A model generated the notes under the pieces. It had not been told where the DNA came from. It searched no databases and worked only from the letters and a program-made list of their open reading frames with translations. A stretch of 41,474 bases of DNA from Chitinophagaceae bacterium (GTDB lineage Bacteria; Bacteroidota; Bacteroidia; Chitinophagales; Chitinophagaceae): the NCBI GenBank assembly GCA_023251255.1, contig JAHEZD010000027.1, positions 28,028 through 69,501 of the forward strand, given 5' to 3'. This document shows positions 23,026 to 30,675 of this stretch, piece after piece (the stretch's first letter is position 1; every line of letters begins with the position of its first letter). The position numbers and the translations under genes were made by a program.

Positions 23026-23109
23026 CTTTGTGTTTTTATGCAGGACGCCCCTGCCTGCGGCTTCATCATCAACAATCAGGATTTCAAGGGTTTCTTTAAG
23101 CTTCATCAT
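23026..23109 (-). pseudogene. Response-regulator stub, probable LytTR-type partner of the upstream kinase
   Basis: ATG at 23109 overlaps the kinase stop by 14 bp and begins MMKLKETLEILIVDDEAAGR, followed by GVLHKN. This is the start of a receiver domain, with the conserved acidic pair in IVDDE. After about 26 codons the sequence passes into the intergenic repeat, and the frame continues only as non-homologous residues to 22879. Receiver plus LytTR proteins have about 240 residues, so more than 85 percent of the gene is missing. The kinase therefore has no intact partner at this site. Confidence 0.8.
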
Positions 23110-26077
23110 TGGGGATAGCAATTTTTATTTCTACCAAGGTTCCTGCGGCTCCATCATTTTCTTCAAGATCGACGATATTCAGCTCTGCCAAACAGTCGTT
23201 GTTCATGCTCTGATATGCTTTCAACCGTTCCCTGATCAGGTTTATTCCCTTGGAAATATGGATGGACGATTTGTTTGAGGAGGATGCCTTCCTTCCAATG
23301 CCATTGTCCTCCACCTGTATTACCAGGACATCATTGGCTTCCATAAGGATCCTCAATGAAATTTTGCCTTCTTTGGCCCCTTTCAATGGCAGTATACCAT
23401 GCCATAGCGCATTTTCTATAAAAGGCTGGATAATTAAGCTTGGGATGTTGCAGGACATAAGCTGGGGTTCAATTTGTGAACTGAAAGTAAATGAGTAGTC
23501 TATCCTTAACTGGTTCAGCTCCACATACAGGTTGATCAGCGCAAGCTCTTCCTCAATGGTGGCAAAAACGGAATCAGACTGGTTCAGTATCATCCTTATC
23601 AACCTTGAGAATTTGCCCAGGGAGTTATAGGCCTCTGTTTTGTCCTTTTCAAGAATGAGGTTCTGTATGACATTGATGCTGTTGAAAACGAAATGCGGGT
23701 CCATTTGTGCCTTTAAAGCGGTGAACCTATATTCAGCAATTGTTTGGTTGATGGCTGCTTTTTCCTTTTCGGCGCCTTTGATTTTCCTTATCCGGAACTG
23801 GATAAACATAAAAATAACGGCAATGCCAACGGATACCATCAATAGCATGCCCCACCATGTTTGCCAGAAAGCGGGTCTAATGGTAAAAGAGAATGTTGCA
23901 GGTGTGGTATCTTCCGTATTGTCGTCATAGAATGTTTTCGCAATGAATGTGTAATTGCCTGGGGGAAGGTTGTCATAATTTACAACATTGCCGGTTGCCG
24001 GACGGAAATCTTTCTCCAGGCCATCCAAACGGTATTTGAAAAATGTACCCCTTTGAGCAATTCGTTTGAATGCTAAGGCATCTACCCGGAAGGTGAGATT
24101 ATTCTTGGTATGGGAAAGAACAGGGCTGCCGTGCAAAGCAATGGAACTATCATTAACAGTAATTCTATTAATGACCGTATTTGGATACGAATTGTGGAGC
24201 AGGTCCCCTACCTTGCTGAATTTACAGAGCCCCTTTGAGCTACTTACATAGAAGCTGTTTTCGAACTGTACAACATTATACACATCACTTGACAGGAGGC
24301 CATTGCTCTTGTCAAGGTTTTCCAAAGTATATTTTTTAAATGTCGTGTCTGTGAAGTTTATTTTCAGCAGACCTTTATTGGTACATGCAAGAAAGGAGGT
24401 TGGATTTACCTGCAGTACATTCCTGCAGCTAATATTTGTTTCAGTTAAGGGAATGGAAGTTTTTAAATTAAAATCTTTATCCAAAATATTTAAACTATCA
24501 CTATTAGATGGAAGCCAGAAATTACCATGGCCATCTTTATAAATTCTATTCACATCGTGGATTGACAAGGTTCCTTGTGTGATGATTTTTTTAGTAGTTG
24601 AAGTATTTGCAGATATAGTTTCTATATACAAACCAAATTTGCTGCAGAACAAAATTTGATGGCTGTTCAATAAATAGCCATGTGTTACTTTTGGATTATT
24701 GGAGATAATGCCCCTAACCTGACTATTTAGCAACCTGTTGATATTAACGTTATTAAAAATATAGAACGTATCCGAGGGGGTGCCAATAATACCATTGTAA
24801 CCAGATAAAAAAGGCTTTAGGGTATAAGTGAAATAGGGGGTATAAACTGGTGTGACTTTTTTTAATTCTTTATCAATAAAATACAGCCCGCCGAATGTGC
24901 TCAAATAATACCCATTTGAAAAATGGACAATATCCGTAACCTTCGGATGTATTTCATTACCTATTGCTTTCAGATAGACAGTGTCTTTGTCAATTGCAGC
25001 AAGGGGCACAGCATCATTGCTGAGGAACAGCTTCCCATTGACTACTTTGCTGAAGGTTATTCCGTTATTGCTACCCAACAAACTACCTGTAACCGTAATT
25101 GATGTGTTAGGACAATAAAAAACACCTTTTTCAAGCGTGGTTGCCCAAATGCCGCCCTCCCTATCTTCTGTGATATTGCTAACAGATATATCATTTAGCA
25201 AATGCAATGGTTTTTTTGAGATATTGCCCCCAGTAAAAAGGAATAGGCCATTTTTTTTGCAGCCAACCCATAGATTTTTTTTGGCATCAACAAAAAGGCT
25301 TTGAATTTGGGTAAACAATTTTGTTTTTTGCGAAACAATTCCCTGCTTTTTGTCAACTAGCAGTGTTTCATTCATTATGCCAATGAAAAAAAAATCCTGG
25401 CTTAAGGGTGCAGAAAAAGCTTCAGCAAAAAAAATATGGGTAAAAGGAACGAGTGGAATTCCCCGATTGCTTAAATGTAATAATAACGAAGCTTCTTTTC
25501 TTCCAGATGTAATGAATGGTTTATCAAAAAGGTTTGCTACATAATCATTGTCCAAAAGCGCATAATCGTTTTTTTTGCCATTTTGTTGTATTCCCCTTGA
25601 AACATAGGTATTTTGAATTTTTGAAACTTCCACGGTTTGAAAGTGGCTCGAAACGAATAGGCTATTGGTAGCATCGTTATATTTAATCTTATAAATTAAA
25701 TCGCCATTTTTTGTTTCTTTATTGTAGAAGTCCAATTCGGGCAGAACAAATACGGAATCATTGCGTATATACCCTATTTTCCATGTGCCTGTTGCAAACC
25801 ATACCCTACCATACTTATCTGCATCCAATGCATATACGTCGTTGTTGGATGGCATTCCATTGCGGGTATTGAATAATGTAAATTCCTTGGAGTTGTACTT
25901 GACCAGACCAGCATCGGTGGAAATCCACATATAGCCCTTGCTATCCTGTATAATCCTGTAGCTTTCATTGGATGGCAACCCCATATCCGTATTGATGTTG
26001 ATGAAATTGAGCTCCTGTGAAAAAGCAGTTGTTGCGTGTAGGGAAAACAATAAGATTACTAGCTTCAGAATTCTCAT
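23096..26077 (-). CDS. Hybrid propeller-Y_Y_Y sensor with LytS-type histidine kinase
   Basis: ATG at 26077 gives 993 residues and a clean signal peptide (MRILKLVILLFSLHATTAFS, then Q); an ATG at 26095 would add 6. A periplasmic two-component-regulator propeller follows, with repeats such as GYMWISTDAGLVKYNSKEF, GRVWFATG and GGIWATTLEKGVF. Then come a Y_Y_Y domain (FKYRLDGLEKDFRPATGN ... LPPGNYTFIAKTF) and one transmembrane helix (WWGMLLMVSVGIAVIFMFIQF). The C-terminal LytS/His_kinase domain has its phosphorylated His in LKAQMDPHFVFNSINVIQNL, and HATPase motifs IIQPFIENALWHG and VEDNGIGR. It probably senses an extracellular ligand. The cognate response regulator, which should follow directly, is reduced to a stub. 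Confidence 0.92.
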   Translation of the reverse strand: MRILKLVILLFSLHATTAFSQELNFININTDMGLPSNESYRIIQDSKGYMWISTDAGLVKYNSKEFTLFNTRNGMPSNNDVYALDADKYGRVWFATGTWKIGYIRNDSVFVLPELDFYNKETKNGDLIYKIKYNDATNSLFVSSHFQTVEVSKIQNTYVSRGIQQNGKKNDYALLDNDYVANLFDKPFITSGRKEASLLLHLSNRGIPLVPFTHIFFAEAFSAPLSQDFFFIGIMNETLLVDKKQGIVSQKTKLFTQIQSLFVDAKKNLWVGCKKNGLFLFTGGNISKKPLHLLNDISVSNITEDREGGIWATTLEKGVFYCPNTSITVTGSLLGSNNGITFSKVVNGKLFLSNDAVPLAAIDKDTVYLKAIGNEIHPKVTDIVHFSNGYYLSTFGGLYFIDKELKKVTPVYTPYFTYTLKPFLSGYNGIIGTPSDTFYIFNNVNINRLLNSQVRGIISNNPKVTHGYLLNSHQILFCSKFGLYIETISANTSTTKKIITQGTLSIHDVNRIYKDGHGNFWLPSNSDSLNILDKDFNLKTSIPLTETNISCRNVLQVNPTSFLACTNKGLLKINFTDTTFKKYTLENLDKSNGLLSSDVYNVVQFENSFYVSSSKGLCKFSKVGDLLHNSYPNTVINRITVNDSSIALHGSPVLSHTKNNLTFRVDALAFKRIAQRGTFFKYRLDGLEKDFRPATGNVVNYDNLPPGNYTFIAKTFYDDNTEDTTPATFSFTIRPAFWQTWWGMLLMVSVGIAVIFMFIQFRIRKIKGAEKEKAAINQTIAEYRFTALKAQMDPHFVFNSINVIQNLILEKDKTEAYNSLGKFSRLIRMILNQSDSVFATIEEELALINLYVELNQLRIDYSFTFSSQIEPQLMSCNIPSLIIQPFIENALWHGILPLKGAKEGKISLRILMEANDVLVIQVEDNGIGRKASSSNKSSIHISKGINLIRERLKAYQSMNNDCLAELNIVDLEENDGAAGTLVEIKIAIPNDEA

Positions 26078-26095
26078 CTGGCTGAAAATAGGCAA

Positions 26096-26794
26096 TAAAC
26101 ATAAATAGGACGCTTACTCAACAAAAAACTATCCATAATTTTTTCTTCACTTATTGATTTTATGTCCTAAAGCGCAAGCACCACATTCGCGCCCATGCCT
26201 ATGTGCAGTTAAATAACCATCTCCAGTGCCATGCAAATAGGAAAGGCTGCACAGTGGCAGCCCTTCCTATTTGTATAGATTCGCTCGTGCTCCTGCTCCT
26301 ATTGTTTTATTAACCGGAGCGTGGCACTCTTTTCGGATGCCCGGAATCCTTTTTGGAAGCGGCTTCTTACAGCCCTTAACAAGCCTTGCCTACCAGCAAG
26401 CTTGTTGAAATATAGACATGCTGCGAATTACAGGGACTAATCGGTTCTTAATAGCACAACAGTTTAAGGATTAGAATGAAGTTGTAAACAAAATAATTTG
26501 AGGCTTTAAACAAAAGGGGCCAAGAAATGATAACCGCTCCGTTTAATTGGTGGTGACCCAGTTTGAATAGTTGAGTGTCAGCCTGAGGCCCTCGAAGGCG
26601 TTTTCTGTTTCCAATTAGGTTTCGACAAGCTCCTGACAATATTTTAAACTGAGTCACTACCGTTTACTTGTGTACTGATAAACTTTGGGCTGCCAAGTAT
26701 TGGGCTGCTATAGCCTCCTCCCATATCGGTGCATGCACCTACATATTACTTGTTCGGTTTATCAGAGTATAATATGTACATCATTGCCATAAAC
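26096..26794. other. Intergenic region with inverted repeat and dispersed repeat fragment
   Basis: No credible gene. It holds a long inverted repeat at 26234-26273 and, at about 26578-26645, a fragment of the widespread 'GTCAGCCTGAG...TTCGACAAGCTC' repeat type (TCAGCCTGAGGCCCTCGAAG, then TTTCGACAAGCTCCTGACA). The kinase promoter is expected close to 26100. Confidence 0.5.
26234..26273. terminator. Inverted repeat, terminator-like
   Basis: CAAATAGGAA pairs with TTCCTATTTG and, after an A/C mismatch, GGCTGC pairs with GCAGCC around a 6-base loop. It lies 157 bp upstream of the kinase start. No long T-run follows, and which transcript it would end is unclear. Confidence 0.45.
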
Positions 26795-26827
26795 AAAAAA
26801 AGTTACCAGTTTTGTACTGATAACTTT
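26795..26827 (-). terminator. Terminator of the tRNA-Lys transcript
   Basis: On the minus strand AAAGTTATCAGT and ACTGGTAACTTT form a 12-bp stem (one wobble) with a 5-base loop, followed by a T-run. It begins 3 bases after the encoded CCA end of the tRNA. Confidence 0.85.
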
Positions 26828-26829
26828 CT

Positions 26830-26905
26830 TGGTGATCCCGCTGGGACTCGGACCCAGGGCCCATACATTAAAAGTGTATTGCTCTACCAACTGAGCTACG
26901 GAATC
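26830..26905 (-). tRNA. tRNA-Lys (anticodon UUU)
   Basis: On the minus strand the 76-nt gene folds into a standard cloverleaf. Acceptor GATTCCG pairs with CGGGATC (one wobble), the D-arm contains AGCTCAGTTGGTAGAGC, the anticodon arm is ACACTTTTAATGT with anticodon TTT, the T-arm is GGGTCCGAGTCCC, the discriminator is A, and CCA is encoded. The anticodon reads Lys codons AAA and AAG. Confidence 0.95.
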
Positions 26906-27071
26906 ATCCTTCCTTCCAACAAAACAGTGTACCCGTTTTGTTTTGGGAGTGCAAAAATAGGGGTATGAATTTTTTAACCAAATTTTTTTATTGTTTTTAT
27001 TTAAGGTTGCCCACAGGTTTATCAACACAACATGCTTGCTTACACTTATTTTTGCCCATCAAATAATCGAT

Positions 27072-27878
27072 ATGTCTGCGTTTACTAATAAAGTAGTGGT
27101 GGTTACGGGCGGTTCCGAGGGCATTGGCAAGGCACTGGTGCAGCAGTTCCTGCAAATGGGCGCCAAAGTGGCCACCTGCGGAAGGAACTACGATAAACTG
27201 TACCAGCTCCAAAAAACATCGCCTACCAAGCCCTTGATGATCCATACGGCCGATGTAAGCAAGGAACAGGATTGCCAGAACTTCATAGAAGCAGTGGTGA
27301 AGAACTTTGGAACCATTGATATACTCATTAACAATGCAGGTATTTCCATGCGGGCACTGCTGGAAGAAGTGGAACTGGAAGCCCTACGGAAGGTCATGGA
27401 CGTGAATTTCTGGGGAACGGTGTACTGCACCAAATTTGCCCTGCCCTATATTATTGCCAATAATGGCACCATTGTAGGCGTATCATCCATTGCAGGCTTC
27501 AGGGGGCTGCCGGGAAGGAGCGGCTACTCCGCTTCCAAATTTGCGGTGAACGGGTTCCTGGAGTCTGTAAGGACCGAACTGCTGGACAGCGGCACCAACG
27601 TTATGTGGGTATGCCCTGGCTTCACGGCTTCCAATATACGCAAGGCCGCACTGAACAAATTCGGGAAGGAGCAGGGCGAAACCTCCATGAACGAAGGCGA
27701 AATGATGAGTGCCGAGGAATGTGCCGAACATATTATCCATGCCATTGAAAAAAGGAAACGCACACTGGTGCTTACCTTCACGGGCAAGCGCACCGTGTTC
27801 ATGACCAAACTGTTTCCCTCGCTTGCCGATAAACTAACTAGGAAATATTTCTTCAAAGAGGGGCAATTGGTGAAATAA
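27072..27878 (+). CDS. Short-chain dehydrogenase/reductase (SDR)
   Basis: ATG at 27072 starts right before the first strand (MSAFTNKVVVVTGGSEGIGK) and gives 268 residues; upstream in-frame codons look non-coding. Classical SDR motifs are present: cofactor-binding TGGSEGIG (residues 12-19), NNAG (87-90) and the catalytic triad Ser138/139, Tyr152 and Lys156 in YSASK. A cysteine-Gly-Arg-Asn stretch after beta-2 (TCGRN) favours NADP(H). The C-terminal extension (KRTVFMTKLFPSLADKLTRK) resembles membrane-associated DHRS7-like oxidoreductases. The substrate is unknown. It is the first gene of a plus-strand run, 30 bp before the SAM hydroxide adenosyltransferase gene. Confidence 0.93.
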   Translation: MSAFTNKVVVVTGGSEGIGKALVQQFLQMGAKVATCGRNYDKLYQLQKTSPTKPLMIHTADVSKEQDCQNFIEAVVKNFGTIDILINNAGISMRALLEEVELEALRKVMDVNFWGTVYCTKFALPYIIANNGTIVGVSSIAGFRGLPGRSGYSASKFAVNGFLESVRTELLDSGTNVMWVCPGFTASNIRKAALNKFGKEQGETSMNEGEMMSAEECAEHIIHAIEKRKRTLVLTFTGKRTVFMTKLFPSLADKLTRKYFFKEGQLVK

Positions 27879-27908
27879 CAATTACAATCATTCTTCGTTA
27901 ACAACACA

Positions 27909-28730
27909 ATGCCTTTACTAACCCTCAGTACCGATATTGGCCAACAGGATTATATAGTTGGGGCCATCAAGGGGCAATTGGTGACCACCAACCAAGCATT
28001 GAACATTGTGGACATCACCCATTACCTGCCCCAGGAAAACTTTCCCCATGCTGCCTATATCTGCAGCAATGCCTTCAAGCATTTTCCGAAAAACACCTTC
28101 CATGTGGTGCTGGTGAACGTTTTTGAGACCAAGGGTGGGCATTTCATCATGGCCGAGCACAATGGACAGTACATCATTTGTCCAGACAATGGCATACTCA
28201 CCATGATCATTGGCGGCATACCCAAAAAGCTGGTCACCCTGCCCGTCATCAATGCAGCCACTTTCCTGGAAATTACACAGACCATAGCCCACGCCGTAAC
28301 CGCCATGATCAATGGCAAGCAAATGGAGGATATCGGCACCAATGGACTGAGCATTGTGGAGAAGCTGATGCTGAAGCCCATGATCGGCAATGACTGGATC
28401 GAGGGGCAGATACTATTCATCGATAATTTCGAGAACGTAATCATCAACATCACCAAGGAAGAGTTTGACAGGGAACGGAGGAACAGGAAGTTCAAAATTG
28501 TGTTCAAGCGCAATGAAGTAATAGAGACTTTGAGTGATAATTATGGTTCGGTAGATGAAGGCCATAACCTGGCCCACTTCAACTCAGCAGGCTATTTGGA
28601 ACTCTCCATGAACAAGGGCAATATGGCCGGACTGTTTGGCCTGAAGAACTACAACGAAAAGATGCAGCAGCAGGGCAATGCCGTTCAGAACAACTGGTTC
28701 TACCAAACAGTAAGGGTGTTTTTTGAATGA
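27909..28730 (+). CDS. SAM hydroxide adenosyltransferase (DUF62 family)
   Basis: The 273-residue product matches the DUF62 / SAM-dependent halogenase-like fold: N-terminal LLTLSTDIGQQDYIVGAIKG, then IVDITHYLPQENFPHAAYIC, VVLVNVFETKGGHFIMAEHN and ICPDNGILTMIIGG. The C-terminal beta-barrel domain holds IDNFENVIINITKEEFD and LAHFNSAGYLELSMNKGNMA. Family members use hydroxide (water) to cleave S-adenosylmethionine to adenosine and methionine, and are related to fluorinase and chlorinase. Halogenase activity is not expected, because those enzymes are rare and have distinct halide-site loops. It lies 30 bp after the SDR gene, so co-transcription is likely. The physiological role is poorly known. 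Confidence 0.9.
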   Translation: MPLLTLSTDIGQQDYIVGAIKGQLVTTNQALNIVDITHYLPQENFPHAAYICSNAFKHFPKNTFHVVLVNVFETKGGHFIMAEHNGQYIICPDNGILTMIIGGIPKKLVTLPVINAATFLEITQTIAHAVTAMINGKQMEDIGTNGLSIVEKLMLKPMIGNDWIEGQILFIDNFENVIINITKEEFDRERRNRKFKIVFKRNEVIETLSDNYGSVDEGHNLAHFNSAGYLELSMNKGNMAGLFGLKNYNEKMQQQGNAVQNNWFYQTVRVFFE

Positions 28731-28798
28731 GGTACCTAAATGGGTAATGAATGGGCCTTGCCCAAACGGAAATAGTCATTTTAACGCTTAAGCATTAC

Positions 28799-29623
28799 AT
28801 GAAAAAGGCAAGGAAAACCATTCTTCGGGCAGCAGGCATCCTGCTAATTGCTTACATTCTTCTATGCCTGTGCTACTATTCATTCCAGGAAAAATTCCTG
28901 TTTACCAATACCAGGCCAACAAGCTATGCCTACCATTTTGACAATCAGTTTGAGGAGCACAATATCCAAACCAAGGACGGCAAAAAATTGAATGGCCTAT
29001 TGTTCAGGTCAAGTTCATCCAAAGGGCTGGTCTTCTATCTGCATGGTGGTGGCCATGCGCTTGATAAATGGGGGCAATACGCAGGCACCTACCTGAAACT
29101 GGGCTATGATATATTCTTCCTTGATTACCGTGGCTTTGGCAAAAGTGAAGGTAATGTGCCTACCGAAAAACAACTGTACAGCGACGTGCAGGATGCCTAC
29201 AACAATTTGAAGGGATCATACCAGGAAGACCGTATCGTGGTGCTCGGCTATTCGTTCGGAACTGCGGCCGCAGCCATGTTGGCTGCCCATAACAGCCCTA
29301 AACTGTTGATACTCCAAGCACCATACTACAATGGTGATGAAGCGGTAAAAGGCAATTACCCATTCCTGTATGCCATCATACCTTCCTTCCTTTTGAAGTA
29401 CAAATTGAAGGTTAACGAGTTTGTGAAAGGAACGCAAGCACCCATTGTGATCCTGCATGGCAGGAACGATAGCACTTTCAGTGTTGCACAGGCCTACCGG
29501 TTGAAGGCGCTGCTGAAGCCAACTGATGAATTAACTGTCCTGGATAAACAGGGCCATGACCATTTCACTGAAAACCCAGCGTATTCAATTGAACTGGAAC
29601 GGATATTCTCAAAATACCCATAG
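28799..29623 (+). CDS. Alpha/beta hydrolase with N-terminal membrane anchor
   Basis: ATG at 28799 gives 274 residues starting MKKARKTILRAAGILLIAYI, a single hydrophobic anchor with Lys/Arg in front; an ATG at 28751 would add 16 residues. The hydrolase fold shows the oxyanion HGGG (residues 82-85), nucleophile elbow G-Y-S152-F-G, acid D224 (HGRNDSTF) and H253 (QGHDHF). The order and spacing are those of the ABHD-type serine hydrolases (bem46/ABHD13-like), attached to the membrane with the catalytic part outside. The substrate is unknown; esterase or lipase-like activity is likely. It lies near a PlsC gene, which may hint at lipid turnover. Confidence 0.88.
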   Translation: MKKARKTILRAAGILLIAYILLCLCYYSFQEKFLFTNTRPTSYAYHFDNQFEEHNIQTKDGKKLNGLLFRSSSSKGLVFYLHGGGHALDKWGQYAGTYLKLGYDIFFLDYRGFGKSEGNVPTEKQLYSDVQDAYNNLKGSYQEDRIVVLGYSFGTAAAAMLAAHNSPKLLILQAPYYNGDEAVKGNYPFLYAIIPSFLLKYKLKVNEFVKGTQAPIVILHGRNDSTFSVAQAYRLKALLKPTDELTVLDKQGHDHFTENPAYSIELERIFSKYP

Positions 29624-29722
29624 TCAACCGGTCCGCTCAACAGCCAGGGCAAAACTCCTTTTCCAGCCACGATTGAACAGTTAAACCTGTGTCTCCTATC
29701 TTTAAAGCATCAACCACTTTAC

Positions 29723-30466
29723 ATGAAATTCATTTTCCGTGTGCTGCAATATATATACTGTGTATATGCCCTGCTATTGTTCATCCTGATCATGTTCCTA
29801 GCATTTCCCCTCATCATTCTGGCTTCACCATTCGGTATCAAGGGCGGCAACCTCATTTATAAAATATGCAAGCGCTGGGCAGGCACCTGGTACCTGCTGG
29901 TGGGCATACGGCACCGGGATATTTTTGAAGCCCCGCACCATACCAGCAAGCAGTACATCTTCGTGGCCAACCATATTTCCTATATGGACATTCCCCCCAT
30001 TGTGTTAACGGCCAGGCAGCCCATTAGGGTACTGGGCAAATATGAAATGGTGAAGATTCCCGTATTTGGCTGGATCTACCGGACGGCCGTGATACTGGTA
30101 GACAGGCGCGATGCGGAAACAAGGGCCAAAAGTGTAAGGGCATTGAAGGCTGCTATTGCAAGGGGCATTTCCATTTTCATCTTTCCCGAAGGTACTTTCA
30201 ATGAAACGGGGCAGCCCCTGAAGGATTTCTTTGATGGTGCTTTCCGCATTGCCATAGAAACGCAAACGCCCATTAAGCCCCTACTGTTTGTGGATACCCA
30301 GAAACGCCTGCATTATAGGGGCCTGTTTGAACTGACTCCGGGCCTTAACCGGGTAGTGTACCTGGAGGAAATAAAGGTGGATGGCCTGACCATGAAAGAC
30401 CTGCCCGCCCTGAAGCAGCAGGTACATGATGTGATGGGGGAGGGGTTGAGGAGGTACAACCCCTAG
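29723..30466 (+). CDS. 1-acyl-sn-glycerol-3-phosphate acyltransferase (PlsC-like)
   Basis: The 247-residue protein starts with a membrane helix (VYALLLFILIMFLAFPLIILA) and carries the acyltransferase signature N-H84-I-S-Y-M-D89 (HX4D), then GWIYRTAVILVDRRD and the substrate-binding F-P-E-G-T motif (154-158). It would transfer a fatty acyl group to lysophosphatidic acid at the inner membrane to form phosphatidic acid for phospholipid synthesis. Length is typical (about 240-260). It is separated by 99 bp from the hydrolase gene upstream and by about 210 bp from priA. Confidence 0.92.
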   Translation: MKFIFRVLQYIYCVYALLLFILIMFLAFPLIILASPFGIKGGNLIYKICKRWAGTWYLLVGIRHRDIFEAPHHTSKQYIFVANHISYMDIPPIVLTARQPIRVLGKYEMVKIPVFGWIYRTAVILVDRRDAETRAKSVRALKAAIARGISIFIFPEGTFNETGQPLKDFFDGAFRIAIETQTPIKPLLFVDTQKRLHYRGLFELTPGLNRVVYLEEIKVDGLTMKDLPALKQQVHDVMGEGLRRYNP

Positions 30467-30675
30467 CCCCTGAAGGGGATTATCGTAGCGAAGATTGTAG
30501 CAAAGAGAGGTGCTCCTGGCCCTGAAGGGGGATGATTGGGTGAAGATTTTTCTGCGGATAACACAAATGATAGGGAAGACAAAATCCACCTTCCACAACT
30601 ATCTTCGTCAACACTTTGGCAAATAAGGACACATATACCGATCTACTTTTCAATGCCCCTTCAGGCGTGGGGGAA

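Noticed and set aside
27909-28730. Possible fluorinase or chlorinase
   Set aside because: The protein matches the broader SAM hydroxide adenosyltransferase group; nothing in the sequence supports halide use.
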